Made by a program: the position numbers and the translations under genes | The notes under the pieces: generated by a model | What the model was told of the DNA's origin: nothing | The model's database searches: none | Seen by the model: only the letters and a program-made list of their open reading frames with translations | Shown here: in pieces, positions 1-11,278 of the stretch | Numbering within the stretch: the first letter of the stretch is position 1 | Layout: every line of letters begins with the position of its first letter | Origin: Allolobophora icterica | Lineage: Eukaryota; Annelida; Clitellata; Crassiclitellata; Lumbricidae | Length of the DNA stretch: 64,000 bases | NCBI GenBank assembly: GCA_963556255.1 | Contig: OY744604.1 | Location: 92,105,062 to 92,169,061, forward strand | Direction: 5' to 3'

Positions 1-2397
1 TCGGAGACCTTTCTCTACGAACAAATGCATATCTATATCGGTTAAAAGTTCGAGCTCGATTTTTGTCTTTTTCAACAAAGCGTCCCAGGCCATTCCTGGC
101 AGGCTGAAGTAATTTGCCGGATCTAAACTGTAGTGCTTCATCGATGTGTCTCTGAAGGTCTCGAATACATCGGCTAATAGAAGTACATCCGTGCGGAGAT
201 ACAAGTCGTGATAATCGCCCAGAGTTTTACAATCAAACTCGTTCCATACTCGTTGGGCGTGTTCATAATCCACATCAGAGATATTCTCTCGGGACAGCCT
301 GCTGTAGAACGCTTCTTTGGGTGGAAGTCGGTCTTCGCCGAAGCGGTGGTAATCGTCAATGTGCTCGTAACAATATACGCCCTATCGCCTCAAAAGATCT
401 AGTTTTGTCCCATCATTGTGAACGAAATTTTCCTTTATATACGCCGTTGTGACTTTCAGATCCTCAAGCGACAGATTTCCTGATAATTTATCCAACGAGC
501 TGTTTAGAAACTGGAGACTATCAATGAACTGCAGTTGCCCAATGTTAAATGTCATGTATTTCTCCATATTGTTTGGGATGCAGTTAATTTCAGTTTTTTC
601 ATCCTGTGCGGCTTCACAGCCTCCGATCGCTTGCATGATGAGATGGCTGTCGTAGCCTCGCAGATTGTGGAAGACCACTGGTACCTTACACTTATCTGGA
701 TATATTCTAAGTTTGAGGTTGCAGGCGTTATGAGCGGCACCTCGATACTTACCGGTAATGTGACAGTGGTCGCGAACTCTATCCGCTTCGAGAGCATTTC
801 CGCAGATGTGACATTCGATAGCCTCGCGGAATGATTGGCGATCAACTGCTGACATAACCATCTTAGCTGGGGTGGCCAGTCTTTGTTTGATAGAGGCCAG
901 CTCGCCTTGTAATCGTTGCAGGAACTCTTGCACGGCGTTCTCTCCACGATATAAAACTGGTTTCTTCGTGCGGCCGTCGCATCGAACCACTATGTAACAG
1001 AAGCTGCATGGTTTCTGCTCAGCTATCTGTCTTGTATTGCTCTCGTTAGGGTTCATGGCCGCATTGATGACTGGCACGTTCAACGCCTCGAAGTCTGCGT
1101 AAACGATATAAGGAGTGCGCATCTGTTTGTGATGGTTCTGGAATTTGAGGATATTTTCATCCTCTTTTGGCATCTCAATTCGCTGAGGCTTCTCACTGAT
1201 ACCCTGGCAATCTTTGATATGGGCATCCAGCAAGTCTTGTCTACAGAATATGTGTAGGCAGCGACGACATGGATGCTTTCGTCCTTCAAATTTGCTGTTT
1301 TTATAAAGCATGCGGGCTAGATCCTTGATCCAGACATAGTGATAATTCTGTAAAGGAAAATTTTCATTTACATCGCTGGCCAACAGTAGAAGATCAATAT
1401 TGTGAACTCTAGTCTCGGTTGAGACATGGATTGGATACAAAGCTTTATCCCACCCGAAGACCGATACGGATACCATAGGGTTCTGACGTTCGAACTTACC
1501 AATATCAGTGACCTTCACTGGAAATTCTATACCGTCGAAGTTTAGCTCCTGAAGGTGGGCCTGATACTTATTGGGGCGATTCGGATTTTGATCTGCTGGG
1601 TACATTGCGCTTAGTATGGCCCACTCGAAGCAGCGGTTATCTTCATTCTTGACATTAATAACCGTGCGAGGGGGTATATACTTTGGTGTGGGAAAATAGC
1701 TCTTACCTCGGAAAGGCTTGTATCTTGCAAAACTGAGGTCTAGCGCCACGACCCGCTTCACTCTCCACCCTGATCCCTCATTGGTGTACTCTTCGAGGAG
1801 TTTTAGTACTTCGGCCTTGGCCTTCCGTATAATCCCCTGGATTTTCCCCGCATTGGTAATTGGCACTGCTTTGCTTCGAAAGTAGGCCGTATTGGTAATA
1901 GTACCTGGGGTTGCGTTTCCGTTGTACACCATATCAACGGTCGGTGCCAACTTTTCCAAATCAACCGTTAGCACTTGCGAGTATTTTAAACCACCATTTT
2001 TCAAGAGCTCTTCGTTTAACTGCGACTCAATGTTGTGCTCCATTGCACTCAAGAAAGCCAACGCATCTCCTTCCAGCCTGTGATTAAGCGGCACTTCAGC
2101 ACGGAAGTCTCTCAGATGCTGATTGGCGAGCTCTCTGTGCGCTAGAAAGGGTGGTGGCCCACCTCTATCCTTCTTATTTAGGAGTGGGTCGAATTCTGTC
2201 AGGAGGGCCTTACGTTTTGCCCCTCTGTGCTTACGCGCTGGAGGAATTGGCCTTGGAAGCAGTGGCTGTAGTAAGCGCCTTTTGACTGCATCTGGGATTG
2301 GTTCGTCTAAGATATTTTGTAGAACGGCTCGAAGAGCTGGGGGACCGGTAAACTCACCCAACAATTGTTCAATTTTTTCATTCGTTGACAATGCCAT
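1..2397 (-). pseudogene. Maverick/Polinton-type protein-primed DNA polymerase B, N-terminal and exonuclease part, with in-frame stop
   Basis: The frame opens at the ATG at 2395-2397 and reads 671 codons to a TAG at 382-384; the same frame then stays open to the window edge with polymerase-like sequence, so the stop interrupts a longer gene. Visible marks: an exonuclease I motif YADFEAL, a zinc-binding cluster of the CHICG / DHCH / HNACN kind, and an exonuclease II-like HNLRGYDSH. These are typical of family B polymerases (DNA_pol_B_2) of Maverick/Polinton elements and related virus-like elements, which copy linear DNA from a protein primer. The N-terminal 250 residues are less conserved and I cannot assign them. 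The polymerase palm, if present, lies left of the window. No integrase, ATPase or capsid gene of such an element is visible. It is most likely a degraded integrated copy. Confidence 0.85.
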
Positions 2398-2439
2398 AGT
2401 TATAAATTATTTTATATTACTATGGCAAACTTTTCTTTA

Positions 2440-2580
2440 ATATAATAATTATATCATTTGTTCAAAATGAAATTTTGTTTACTGATATTCGATTGACGCT
2501 TGCTCATCTGTATTACCTCAATACAATAACTATATCATTTGTTCAAATGATAATTTTTTTATTCTACTGATATATTTGAT
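2440..2580. repeat. AT-rich short direct repeat between two ORFs
   Basis: The words TATATCATTTGTTCAAA and a following CTGATAT-containing stretch occur twice about 80 bp apart, in the gap between the cysteine-rich ORF and polymerase B. They may hold promoter or 3'-end signals of the element, but nothing specific is recognised. Confidence 0.4.
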
Positions 2581-2867
2581 AGTCGCTTCCATTCTTTATT
2601 AAATTCACGGACTAGCCCACCTCGTCGAGCTCTGAAATATTTAGCGAAATAACCACACTTCATACACTCACCTAAGTGGTTTTTGATACCCCTTCCACAT
2701 TTAGCGCACGGTCTTGTCCCACAACCGTTTCGCAGTCGTGCTAAATGCTTGAAACAGTACTCCCCAATGCATCTGTGACAGCAGAGAGTTGTTTTGCCTA
2801 TCATAAGCCATTTGCAAAAGTTTTGCCCCAACATTATGTTTTTTGATGTATACCACAACCTATTCAT
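2559..2867 (-). CDS. small cysteine-rich, zinc-ribbon-like protein, unassigned
   Basis: This 102-residue frame lies 160 bp upstream of the polymerase B frame on the same strand, so it may belong to the same integrated element. It has paired cysteines and histidines (CCHRC, CFKH, CAKCGRG, CMKCGYF) in a pattern that could bind two zinc ions, followed by a basic tail. I do not recognise the family, and function is unknown. It could be a real small element gene, or part of a longer gene disrupted upstream. Confidence 0.4.
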   Translation of the reverse strand: MNRLWYTSKNIMLGQNFCKWLMIGKTTLCCHRCIGEYCFKHLARLRNGCGTRPCAKCGRGIKNHLGECMKCGYFAKYFRARRGGLVREFNKEWKRLSNISVE

Positions 2868-3622
2868 TTATTTAAATTGAAAAATGACCCAAATGGTTTG
2901 GGCCGGCCTCGTGGGAGGGTCTCGGCCGGCAGCAAACGGTACTTTACATTTTAAAAAGCTTCTTTGGCAGACTTGTGGCTGGGAGAGTTCTAAGCAATGA
3001 TATCCAAAGGCACAGCTTTAAAGCCAATCTGTTTATAAGGGCTAGTTGGTCACGAGAAGGCTTGGATGCACTGGCTTCCCGCCGCTGTGATGTGAAACCG
3101 ATACTGGTCAACTACTTAGGCTAAAACATTTCGGTGGTCTTTTAGTATTGCGTGGGTGCGTGAGTTGTTCGTAAGTGATCTCGCGAAGGCAGTGAGAAGA
3201 CAGCTGTACATTTGGCGATTCTTATCCTACAGTCTTCTACAGAACGTATTTACAACACGGTCTCGTCCACAGAGTTCACAACTTGTTCGAGCCTGCGCTC
3301 CGTTAGATCAAGATCTCTTCGGTTTACTTTTTTTGCTTCTCCCTTCTATCTTGCCTCTCCTCCTTTCGTCATCTTGATTTCTCTTCTCGCGAACGAAATC
3401 CTCTGCTCTCCTCCAGCCCGTCCAACCCGCCTCCGACTCGTCTTCTCAATCTCCAGACAACGAATGCCGTCTCTCCAGTCTTCGCTCTTCCTCCTTCTAC
3501 CTGCTCTCCCTCTTATGATAACCGGTCAGGCCCTCTGTCAATCAAGTCTAAACTAATCAAATAAGAATTAAACTTGACTTTATAGTTCATAAGTGTTCTT
3601 CTGCCTACTGTGGATACAATTA
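2868..3622. other. unassigned stretch between Polinton remnant and LINE
   Basis: No coding region is supported here. A GC-rich imperfect hairpin (GGCCGGCC ... GGCCGGC) sits at about 2901-2932. From about 3240 to 3540 the + strand is strongly pyrimidine-rich, which explains the long but meaningless open frames there. No terminal repeats of the Polinton were identified. Confidence 0.5.
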
Positions 3623-5151
3623 TCAGCAACACCTAATACTAATATTACACCATAATCTATACATCTTCTTCTTTAAGTTCTCTGCCCTTCGGCAGGTTTC
3701 CACTTCCAATGACGCCATTCCTCTCTTTGCTGTGCTCTTCTCTTCAGTCCGCTGTATCTTTCGGTCATCATCCATCCCATCATCATCTGTCGCGGTCTTC
3801 CTCTCCTTCTCCTTCCCTCCATTCTCCCCTCTATGATTGCTCTCAAGAGGGAGTCTCCTCTTAATATGTGTCCAATCCAGTTCTTTTGTCTTTCTCAATG
3901 TTGTCATCAGTGATCTTTTTTCTTCTACTCTTTTTCCAACCCTCTTCGTTTGTCATTCGCTCCGTCCAGCTCACCTTTTCCATTCTTCTCCATATCCACA
4001 TCTCAAAGGCCTCTAATCTCTTGATATCCTCTCTCCTGATGGTCCATGTCTCTGACCCATACAGTACTACACTCCATACCAGTGCCTTGACAAGTCTCTT
4101 CTTTAGGTCTTTGCTCAGTCCTCCTCTCATCAACTCTCCTCTTTTCGTGAACGCGTCTTTTCCCAATACTATCCTTCGTTTAATATCACTATGGCATCTT
4201 GCATCTGTTGTTATCTCGCTTCCCAAGTAGCAGAAGCTCTTGACCTGCTCCACCTCCTCTCCATTTATTGTTATTTTCATTGCTATCTCCTCCTCCCCTG
4301 CACTTATCCTCATAATCTTTGTCTTTCAAAATATTTATCTTCATGTTGTATTTTATTGAGGTCCTGTTTAGTTGATCCATCACTTTCTGCAGTCCCTCCT
4401 GTGTAGTTGCCAGCATTGCTTGGTCGTCAGCAAATCTTAGGGCTCTTATGAGTCTTCCACCCACTTTTATACCCTCTCCAGTCTGTTCCATTGCCTCTTG
4501 TATCAGTTCTTCTATGTATATGTTGAAGAGTAGTGGTGATAGTGGGCACCCTTGCCTTAGTCCCCTACCAATTTCACCTTACTCTGAGCACTCCCCTTCT
4601 ATTCTTATCTTTACTTTTTGGTTCATATATAAGTTTCTTATTAGCCTCCTGTCCCTCCAATCTATACCCCTTCTTCTGAGTGCATTCATCAACATTTTCC
4701 AATCTACTCTGTCAAACGCCTTTTCATAATCCACAAAACAGATATAGACCTCTTGTACGTACTCTAAGCTTCTTTCCGTTGGCACTCTCAGGGCTCCGAT
4801 GGCGTCCCTTGTGCCTCTACCCTTTCTGAATACAAATTGGTCCTCTCCTAGGCCCTTGTCCGCTTCTACTCTTGCCTGGATTCTCTGTGTGATTATCTTC
4901 AGCATGATCTTGGCTGCGTGTGGAAGCAGGCTAATTGTTCTATGGTCCTTACAAGCCGTTGCATTGTTTTTCTTCTTTATGGGGATCATGATGGTCTGTA
5001 GGAAGTCCTCAGGCCACTTCCCAGTGCTGTATATATCATGGCATAGTCTTACTAATTCTCCCGTTGCTTTTTCTCCCAAGTTCTTCAGTATTTCAGCTGG
5101 GATATTATCCACTCCTTTACATATAATATCCATATAGCGTGTTTCTGCCAA
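3623..5151 (-). mobile_element. RTE-like LINE, reverse transcriptase part, frameshifted and 5'-truncated
   Basis: Three consecutive minus-strand frames together show one reverse transcriptase. 4579-5151 holds palm motifs FRKGRGTRDA and CFVDYEKAFDRVDW; 4189-4491 holds the catalytic-type RFADDQAML; 3861-4313 holds the post-RT block FCYLGSEIT and LYGSETWT. A short basic C-terminal piece follows to 3623. The endonuclease half is absent, so the copy is 5'-truncated. At least two frameshifts or small deletions separate the parts (near 4560 and 4310), so it is not functional. The wording of the motifs fits the RTE/BovB-like group. The small overlapping + strand frames here are shadows. Confidence 0.85.
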
Positions 5152-5204
5152 TAAACGCTACGTCACAAACGGCTTCTGTTCTATTGTGAAACACAAACCG
5201 TGTG

Positions 5205-5310
5205 ACGTCAGTACTGCCGTCTTGACGACGGCGGTCTTGACGACGTCAATAACCAACGATACATATAGGCCTATAATATGACGTCATAATATGACGTCAT
5301 AATATGACGG
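5205..5310. promoter_or_regulatory. cluster of CRE-like TGACGTCA palindromes in a short tandem repeat
   Basis: A 13-bp unit of the form ATAATATGACGTC is repeated about three times near 5273-5310, giving two complete TGACGTCA octamers; another TGACGTCA lies near 5210 and half sites near 5240. TGACGTCA is the consensus site for CREB/ATF bZIP factors. It lies just upstream of a LINE fragment and inside repeat-derived DNA, so regulatory use is only a possibility. Confidence 0.4.
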
Positions 5311-5329
5311 TCAAATACTCTAGTTCTGT

Positions 5330-5600
5330 AACAGAAAGTGTTCTGCTCTCTGTCTGACTAAAGCTATCAGACTGCAGCTTCTCTCTGTAGAAACGTCTTT
5401 ATTATCATTCACTACGAATGTCTCTTTATACGGTTACAGCGTTCGCTTGTAGATTAATGTTCAGTTACAATACGTTGCACTGACGATGATGAGATGACTA
5501 TAGAATGCGATAACTACACAAGAACTTCTATTATAAACTTCTGAACATGAACGCCTAGTATCTACTTGTATTAGACACGATTATTATACACGTCTAGTGC
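5330..5600 (+). repeat. dispersed repeat, copy 1 (partner at 54222-54450)
   Basis: The order TTTATTATCATTCACTACGA ... GACGATGATGAGAT ... ACTACA(C)AAGAACTTCTAT ... ATGCCTA-like ... CTACTTGTATTAGACA is matched, diverged, at 54222-54450 in the same orientation. The length and lack of coding content would fit a piece of an LTR or a non-autonomous element. The ends are not defined. Confidence 0.55.
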
Positions 5601-6129
5601 CAAAACTTAACTGCCGAGCGTCCGAAGCCAGAACCCAACTTCCCAACTGACCCACAATCTCCCTTCTCTAGCTTCCAGCAGTACCCCTCTTCCCTTTGTG
5701 CAGCATATTGGCCTATATCGCTACTGAACAGTCTAACAAAACACATGCTTACCCGTATAACTTCATGCCTATCAGAATCCCAGACATAAATTTAAATATC
5801 AGTGACCACTATATGTGGAGCTATCTTATTGGACAGCAAGCCTTGAGTCTGACTCAAGTATCATTGACTAACCGTGTGTTTAACTTGCTAAGTATGTATA
5901 CCTGCCTACTTAGATACCATTGGTTGTCAGCATGACACTCCTTGTCATTGACCTTGTAAGTTCTTGTTTGGTGGAATGGGATTCATCAGCCTGGACTCTT
6001 TGTGTTCGGCCCGGCTGACCTGCTTGATACAAGTGGACCACTAGACTACCCTGACTGTAGTGTCTAACCAACATTACTGCATTGCAGCACAATATATTTA
6101 TATCTAGTTTGCATTGTCTAGAAACTTAT
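5601..6129. other. unassigned stretch
   Basis: I see no gene, terminal repeats or simple-sequence array here. The open frames at 5696-5935 and 5910-6092 have no recognisable motifs and are probably chance. Confidence 0.5.
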
Positions 6130-6618
6130 CTTGGTTCCAGAATTACTTTACATACTTAATCTACTCTGTGATAGTACTAATATATTATCGTCCATGACTG
6201 TCACTAGAGACAAAAAATATCCATACAGAAAGGGGCCTTACATTTCTTCACAAAACCCTCACAATGTGCACTCCTACCTGCCTTCAACCACAACCATCTC
6301 CTTACATCCCACCACGCAATCTGCTGTCTTCGGTTATGGGTCTTTTGGTTGAACCTAGATGTAGCACTGCCACGGGCTCTCGTGCATATCGTGTTGCAGC
6401 CCCCAAGGAATGGAGCCGACTACCACTTTTTTTCGTTGCTCGACCTCTTTTTCTTCTTTCAAGAAACGCCTCAATACTCACTACTTCTCACTGGCTTTCA
6501 AACATCTAGATATCTGTTGCTCTTTATCTGGCGACTGACTAACCGCGCCTCAAATTCACATTTCTGTGTGACTTTGCACGTTAAAAATGTTCGTAATAAA
6601 TAAATAAATAAATAGAAA
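6130..6618 (+). mobile_element. CR1/L2-like LINE, 3' end with (AATA)n tail
   Basis: The + strand carries a broken C-terminal segment of the CR1/L2 kind: residues ATGSRAYRVAAPKEWSRLP, matching the widespread pattern S.RSF.V.AP..WNSLP. It is followed by a run of AATA units at about 6596-6615, which looks like the element's 3' tail. Stops and frame changes show decay. It abuts a minus-strand LINE that begins immediately to the right. Confidence 0.65.
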
Positions 6619-6619
6619 C

Positions 6620-8110
6620 ATGATTTGTTAAGGTTTGTTGTGTTGGGCCGAAATATGAGATTTCTGTCCAGAGTGACCACAAGACATTTGACAGCTTTTG
6701 ATAGCGGAACAGAAGCGGTAGGAAGATCAACGCCAGAATGAGGAGGAAAAGAGCGCAGTCGCTGGCGTGATTCAAACAAGATAGCCTCCTCAGATATATC
6801 TGGGTTTATGGCAAAACCGTTGAAACAGAACCATAACGGCATTGAAGAGAGGTACTCTTCAAGTTTGAATTTGTCGGACTGCTCCGTATGTGACAGAGTA
6901 ACGTAAGGTTAATTATAATCGGAATACTACTGTAACTGGACATCAAAGCGATTGGCTATTCGACTGACTGGTGAAGTGAAGATGCTAACTAATAGTGGAC
7001 CAAAAAGAGATCCTTGTGACCACCAGTGCAGGCAGATGGATCAGACAGAGCATGTCAATACCCACTTGATGAGACCGATTTCAGATGTAAGAAACTTAAT
7101 AGATTAACCCATTCCAGCCGGATTAATGAGTTTTAACGAGAATGTGCACGCAAGGTAGTGGACTTGTGGATCCATTGGAACCTGATATCCTCAGTATCTG
7201 AGATACCTGCAAATACACAGTTGAAATAATCGAGGCAAGCAGACAAGAGATCAGGATATTTGGGTTTATGGCGAAACCGTTGAAATGAAACCATGCAGGC
7301 ACTGAAGAGAGGTACTCTTCAAGTTCGAATTTTTCGGAGTGTATCTTTGATTTAGTAATCGAGCTGGCTGCTGTATAAAGAGCACCTGGAATCTTTTATG
7401 AGTTTATTTTCAGGGCGGCTTTGTGGACGGAAATGCTTTTTATTCTCTTCAAGGGCTAGACTTTTTCATCTGCGCTCTAGACAACAACGTTCTCTTGCTT
7501 CAGAAGAGAGCCATCTTGTGACCGGTTTAGAAGGTCGTCGAAGAAAGTTGTAAAGCAGGGCAGCTTTGTCCAGTTTCAGTGTCACAGTAGGCCTACTGTT
7601 GAGATTTTCGGCGAAATGGTCCGCAGTGCTTGCAACTTCAGTGACCAGCTTTAATGCTACGCTATACGTGCCTCACAAGTTGGCTATGCGCAGGTCTTTG
7701 CACGGTAAAAGATTGTGCTGTGATAAGAGACCAGCGTCACTGACCAATCGATCGTAGACAGTAACTGTGGTAGGCTAGTGGTACGATCATCAGCAATATC
7801 AAGCCCCTCGAGTCGGCGCATCGACAAACTGGCGAAGACCGTAAGTGAAGAAGATATCGGTTAAAACGTTCTTGATTATGACCATCAACCCACCGCAGTT
7901 AAGATCACCGCAGGTCAGAAGTCTTTCAACACTCTCGATATAGGTAGTCGATATCACAATTCGCGGACTGGGAGAGTAGGGCGCTAGATGTTGGCGACAG
8001 TGTTGGATAATCACAGTCTTCCAAGTCGCGCCAGCTAACTTTACACGAGGAAATACACAGCCTTTCTCCATGAGGATGTTCTATTATGTCTGTCAAAGAC
8101 TTGTAGATGA
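6620..8110 (-). mobile_element. CR1/L2-like LINE, decayed reverse transcriptase and endonuclease C-terminal part
   Basis: Reading on the minus strand, 8071-7799 carries an endonuclease piece (CGDLNC in place of GDFN, then LRQFVDAPTR). Around 7005-6960 a QGSLFGPLL-like block of the reverse transcriptase is seen, and 6842-6640 carries VVTLDRNLIFRPN and LNKSCF near the end of the RT. About 85 bp near 6801-6890 recurs as a direct repeat at 7258-7342, so the body has an internal duplication. The element is cut at 8118 by a hAT insertion and resumes at 9461. Confidence 0.7.
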
Positions 8111-8118
8111 CAGCGAAG

Positions 8119-9452
8119 CAGTGGCGTACGGAGCTTAAATGCCGCCGGGGCGAGGGCCCAAAATGCCGCCCTTGGTCACTTAATTTTCGATATGCTATTA
8201 TTTTGTTCTAAGATTTTCCATGATGATCGTATTACATATACAATTTTATTTTAAACAGTTTAGAGCCTTTCTGGACTTTTCACTGTATTTTTAATTATCC
8301 GTTTAAGCTATACATTTTCAAATTACTGAAATCTGTTTTATTAGATAATAAAACATTTTATTGCATGACTTAATTACGTCTGTCGCCGACTCGCTGTGAT
8401 GTTTACAGTACAGTACTTTTACACCATGCTATTACTAAACTCTGTTGATAGGACAAGTGGTCATTTCAAATGGAGTCAATTTCTGTCAAAACCAGACCGA
8501 TTTTGACATTAATTTTAAAAAGAGGACTAAACTAAAAGTGGTGAAAAGCTGTGGTGATGATATTGATATTGTTTGTGATTAAATTTTTATTCTAAGTCAT
8601 TAATTCTTTTAGAAACCTAGGCTATACAAAGTATACACACATAGGCGATTAGGCGTAGCCTATATAATAGGCCTATTATGATTACGAAGGGCGGCATAAC
8701 TTACAGCGGCATAGCTAGGATATTTTTCGCCCAGGGACGAACTATGAAAATCGCGCCCTCCCTGTTTTATTTATTTCACATTTTCGAAATACATCGAATG
8801 GCAATTTAAATTGTAATGAAATAAAATTTAACAAAATACAAATAGTATTATAGGGTGCCCTAAGTTAGTGCTCAATTGGGCGCCAAAATCATACCCGACA
8901 ACTGGTTTGTAAGTAATTGGAGTATAACTGGATAGTTTTGGGGCGCCAAAATTAAATTTTATAAATGTATATGAGATAAATTAGTTAAAATTGCAGAAAA
9001 ATTAAGAGTAAAACTATTTATTTTAGCCTTCATTTTGGCGCCCTCTCCTTTGGCGCCCGGGGGATACCCTTCTGCACCCCGTAGCTACGCCGCTGGCGGC
9101 ATAACAAGAATATGCTTTAAAGTAGACTATACTGCATGTAGTCTGTTACTTGTTACTCTGCTTACAGTTTACTAGATAAATGCGATTCCGCTTTTTTCTG
9201 CAAATCTGTTTAGTGTTTAACGTAGACCTGCGCGAGTGATGCCGCCCCTAACGATCAACGAAAGCCAAGACGATTTGACCAAAGTGACGGTTTCTTTCTT
9301 TCCTTCTTTTTTTCTTTCTTTCTTTCTCTCCTACTTTTGGATTTTTTATCCAAAATTCACTCCTTTATTTTTTTGGGACCCTATTTTGCCGCCCCTGCAA
9401 AAGTGCCGCCCGGGACGACTCGCCCCCCTGCCCCCCCTTCGGTACGCCACTG
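8119..9452. mobile_element. hAT-like non-autonomous transposon, 1334 bp, 8-bp TSD CAGCGAAG
   Basis: The left end CAGTGGCGTACGGAG and the right end CTTCGGTACGCCACTG are near-perfect inverted repeats. The flanking 8 bp CAGCGAAG occurs at 8111-8118 and again at 9453-9460, the target duplication length typical of hAT elements. No transposase is visible, so it would depend on one elsewhere. It carries a nested element at 8701-9095 and a CTTT/CTTTC-rich patch near 9290-9330. It interrupts the endonuclease domain of a LINE. Confidence 0.9.
8701..9095. mobile_element. nested hAT-like MITE inside the 8119-9452 element
   Basis: The ends CAGCGGCATAGCTAGG (from 8704) and GTAGCTACGCCGCTG (to 9095) are inverted repeats. 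GCGGCATAAC flanks it on both sides (8691-8700 and 9096-9105), with three extra bases TTA between the left copy and the terminal repeat. Internal sequence is non-coding and includes GGCGCC-rich edges. Confidence 0.7.
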
Positions 9453-9460
9453 CAGCGAAG

Positions 9461-10034
9461 CCACCACCAGCTACGCCACGACTTGAGGTTCAGCTATGGC
9501 GAACGTGGAGAAGAAAGGAAACTTCCGGAGCAATGTCTCGATTGATACAGTCCAGTGTATCACCACAGATCCACGTCTCATACACAGCTAGGTAGGATGT
9601 CCAGTTAAGCGTCTTTGATCAGGCCGCGAATTTGTTACAGCAGATCGACGGATGGCTGATCGTATGTTGAAACTGCCCTAGTTAACAGACCTTAAACTTG
9701 ACGTCGGCTTCTTGAACTGGACTTCGCGAAGCTGGGTATGGGTTTCTCTGTCATGAGAAGTAGAAGAGTGACGATTGCAAAAGATATGGAAAGACAATGC
9801 CTCAGAGGCGTCTAACCCCCGCCCCACCTGGAATGGAAGAAATAAACCACTCTAGCTGACTTGTATATAAGAGGTTCTGAAGTCAATCTGAACTGTAAAT
9901 TACTCCGAGATAACATATGCCTTCGATAACATACATGGTACATAAATTAAATATATTATCGGAAATCATCAACCCCCAGTTATATCCAGAACGTTAACCT
10001 CACTCCCGATTTCTGGCAACCGTGGAAGGTCGTT
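9461..10034 (-). mobile_element. endonuclease N-terminal part of the LINE split by the hAT insertion
   Basis: On the minus strand, about 9600-9480 reads ETWICGDTLDCINRDIAP, the SETW...I..D..P block of an AP-type endonuclease. It fits directly upstream of the endonuclease piece at 8071-7799 once the transposon between them is removed. The sequence further right to 10034 has no clear motif and may be 5' UTR or host DNA. Confidence 0.6.
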
Positions 10035-10042
10035 CTCCCAAC

Positions 10043-10610
10043 CAGTTATGGGTACTAAACTATTTTTTTTAAGTTAAACTAAAACTATTTTCCAACTAAA
10101 AAATATAGTTTAACTAAAATTGGCAACTGATCTTGGAAATCAGTTAAGTAAACTTAAAAAAGTAGTTAAACTTTTTCCAACTTTTTACGACGAACATTTT
10201 CACAATAACCGAGGTTGAGTGATCTGTAATAATGCAGAGCGTCAATAACAATTTCACTTTCAAATTATGCAATGTGTACTTTTGTAGCATACAGTTGCAG
10301 GCATGCTGTAAGACAGTGTAAGTAGTGTATGAAAACACAGGCTGTTACTGCTAAAACTGCTAAAACCATGCAGCGTTAATCAATAAGTTGCACGTTGAGT
10401 TGTTGACAGTGTTCAATGTTCGTTGCGGAAAATAGTTGCGTAGGCCCTATTGCTGATTTTTTAGCTAAACTTTTTAGTTAGCATCTAAATTTTTTTAGTT
10501 AAACTATGGTTTTAACTAAACTAATTTTTTAGTTAAACTTCACCATTAACTACAAATTTTTTGTTAAACTAAAAGTGAGCAACTTTTTAGTTAACTATTG
10601 CCTATCACTG
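10043..10610. mobile_element. hAT-like MITE, 568 bp, TSD CTCCCAAC
   Basis: It is flanked by CTCCCAAC at 10035-10042 and 10611-10618. The ends are CAGTTATGGGTACTAAAC and GTTAACTATTGCCTATCACTG-like, imperfect inverted repeats. Both subterminal zones are packed with variants of TTTAGTTAAACTA in both orientations, a common arrangement for transposase-binding sites. There is no coding capacity; the frame at 10144-10338 is chance. Confidence 0.85.
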
Positions 10611-10618
10611 CTCCCAAC

Positions 10619-11270
10619 CCAGATTGCTACACGCCACTGCCACGCCGAGAACGAAAAGGCTGGACAGTTTGGGACCACATAGCAAGACCTCTGTGACGTG
10701 CCGCGGTGCAGACTTCACATACCCAGAAAACTTTTCAATCTGCAGACCGCGTTTATATGGCGTGCAAATTTTCTGGTAGCTTATTCCAGATAATTCTTAG
10801 ATTGATATCGAGTGACAGTCTAACAACAGAATTTTGGTTGAAAAACATCTGTCTTGCGAAATGGCATATTTGAATGTTCATCCGCCATTTTGACATCATA
10901 ACGGACGCACAACTCTAACTGACGAACGGAGAGGTTTGCAAAACTGAGTTACTGTGCTCACCAATTTGAAATTCCGATTTACGAAACTATAGAAACATGC
11001 TCAATACACTGTGGCATAATGAATAACACGAAACTTAGTAAACCTTAAAATTTCTAGGAACCATTAAGGTCTGGAAGACATAAAATCGTGAAGCGCCTTT
11101 CTTTGTCACCTGACGAATAAGAATGTTTATTTCTGACATAAGCCCATTTGAACTAGAATTGCACTTTACAGCAACTTAACTTACGACGTTTTAAATTAAT
11201 ATTTTTCTTAAAACTTTTGTAGGCCTATTGGTTTGCACGCAGTTAGGGTAATGCAATAGCAACTGCTCAA
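10619..11270. other. unassigned stretch
   Basis: No coding region, terminal repeats or tandem array was recognised between the MITE and the RTE element. Confidence 0.5.
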
Positions 11271-11278
11271 CTGTCATG

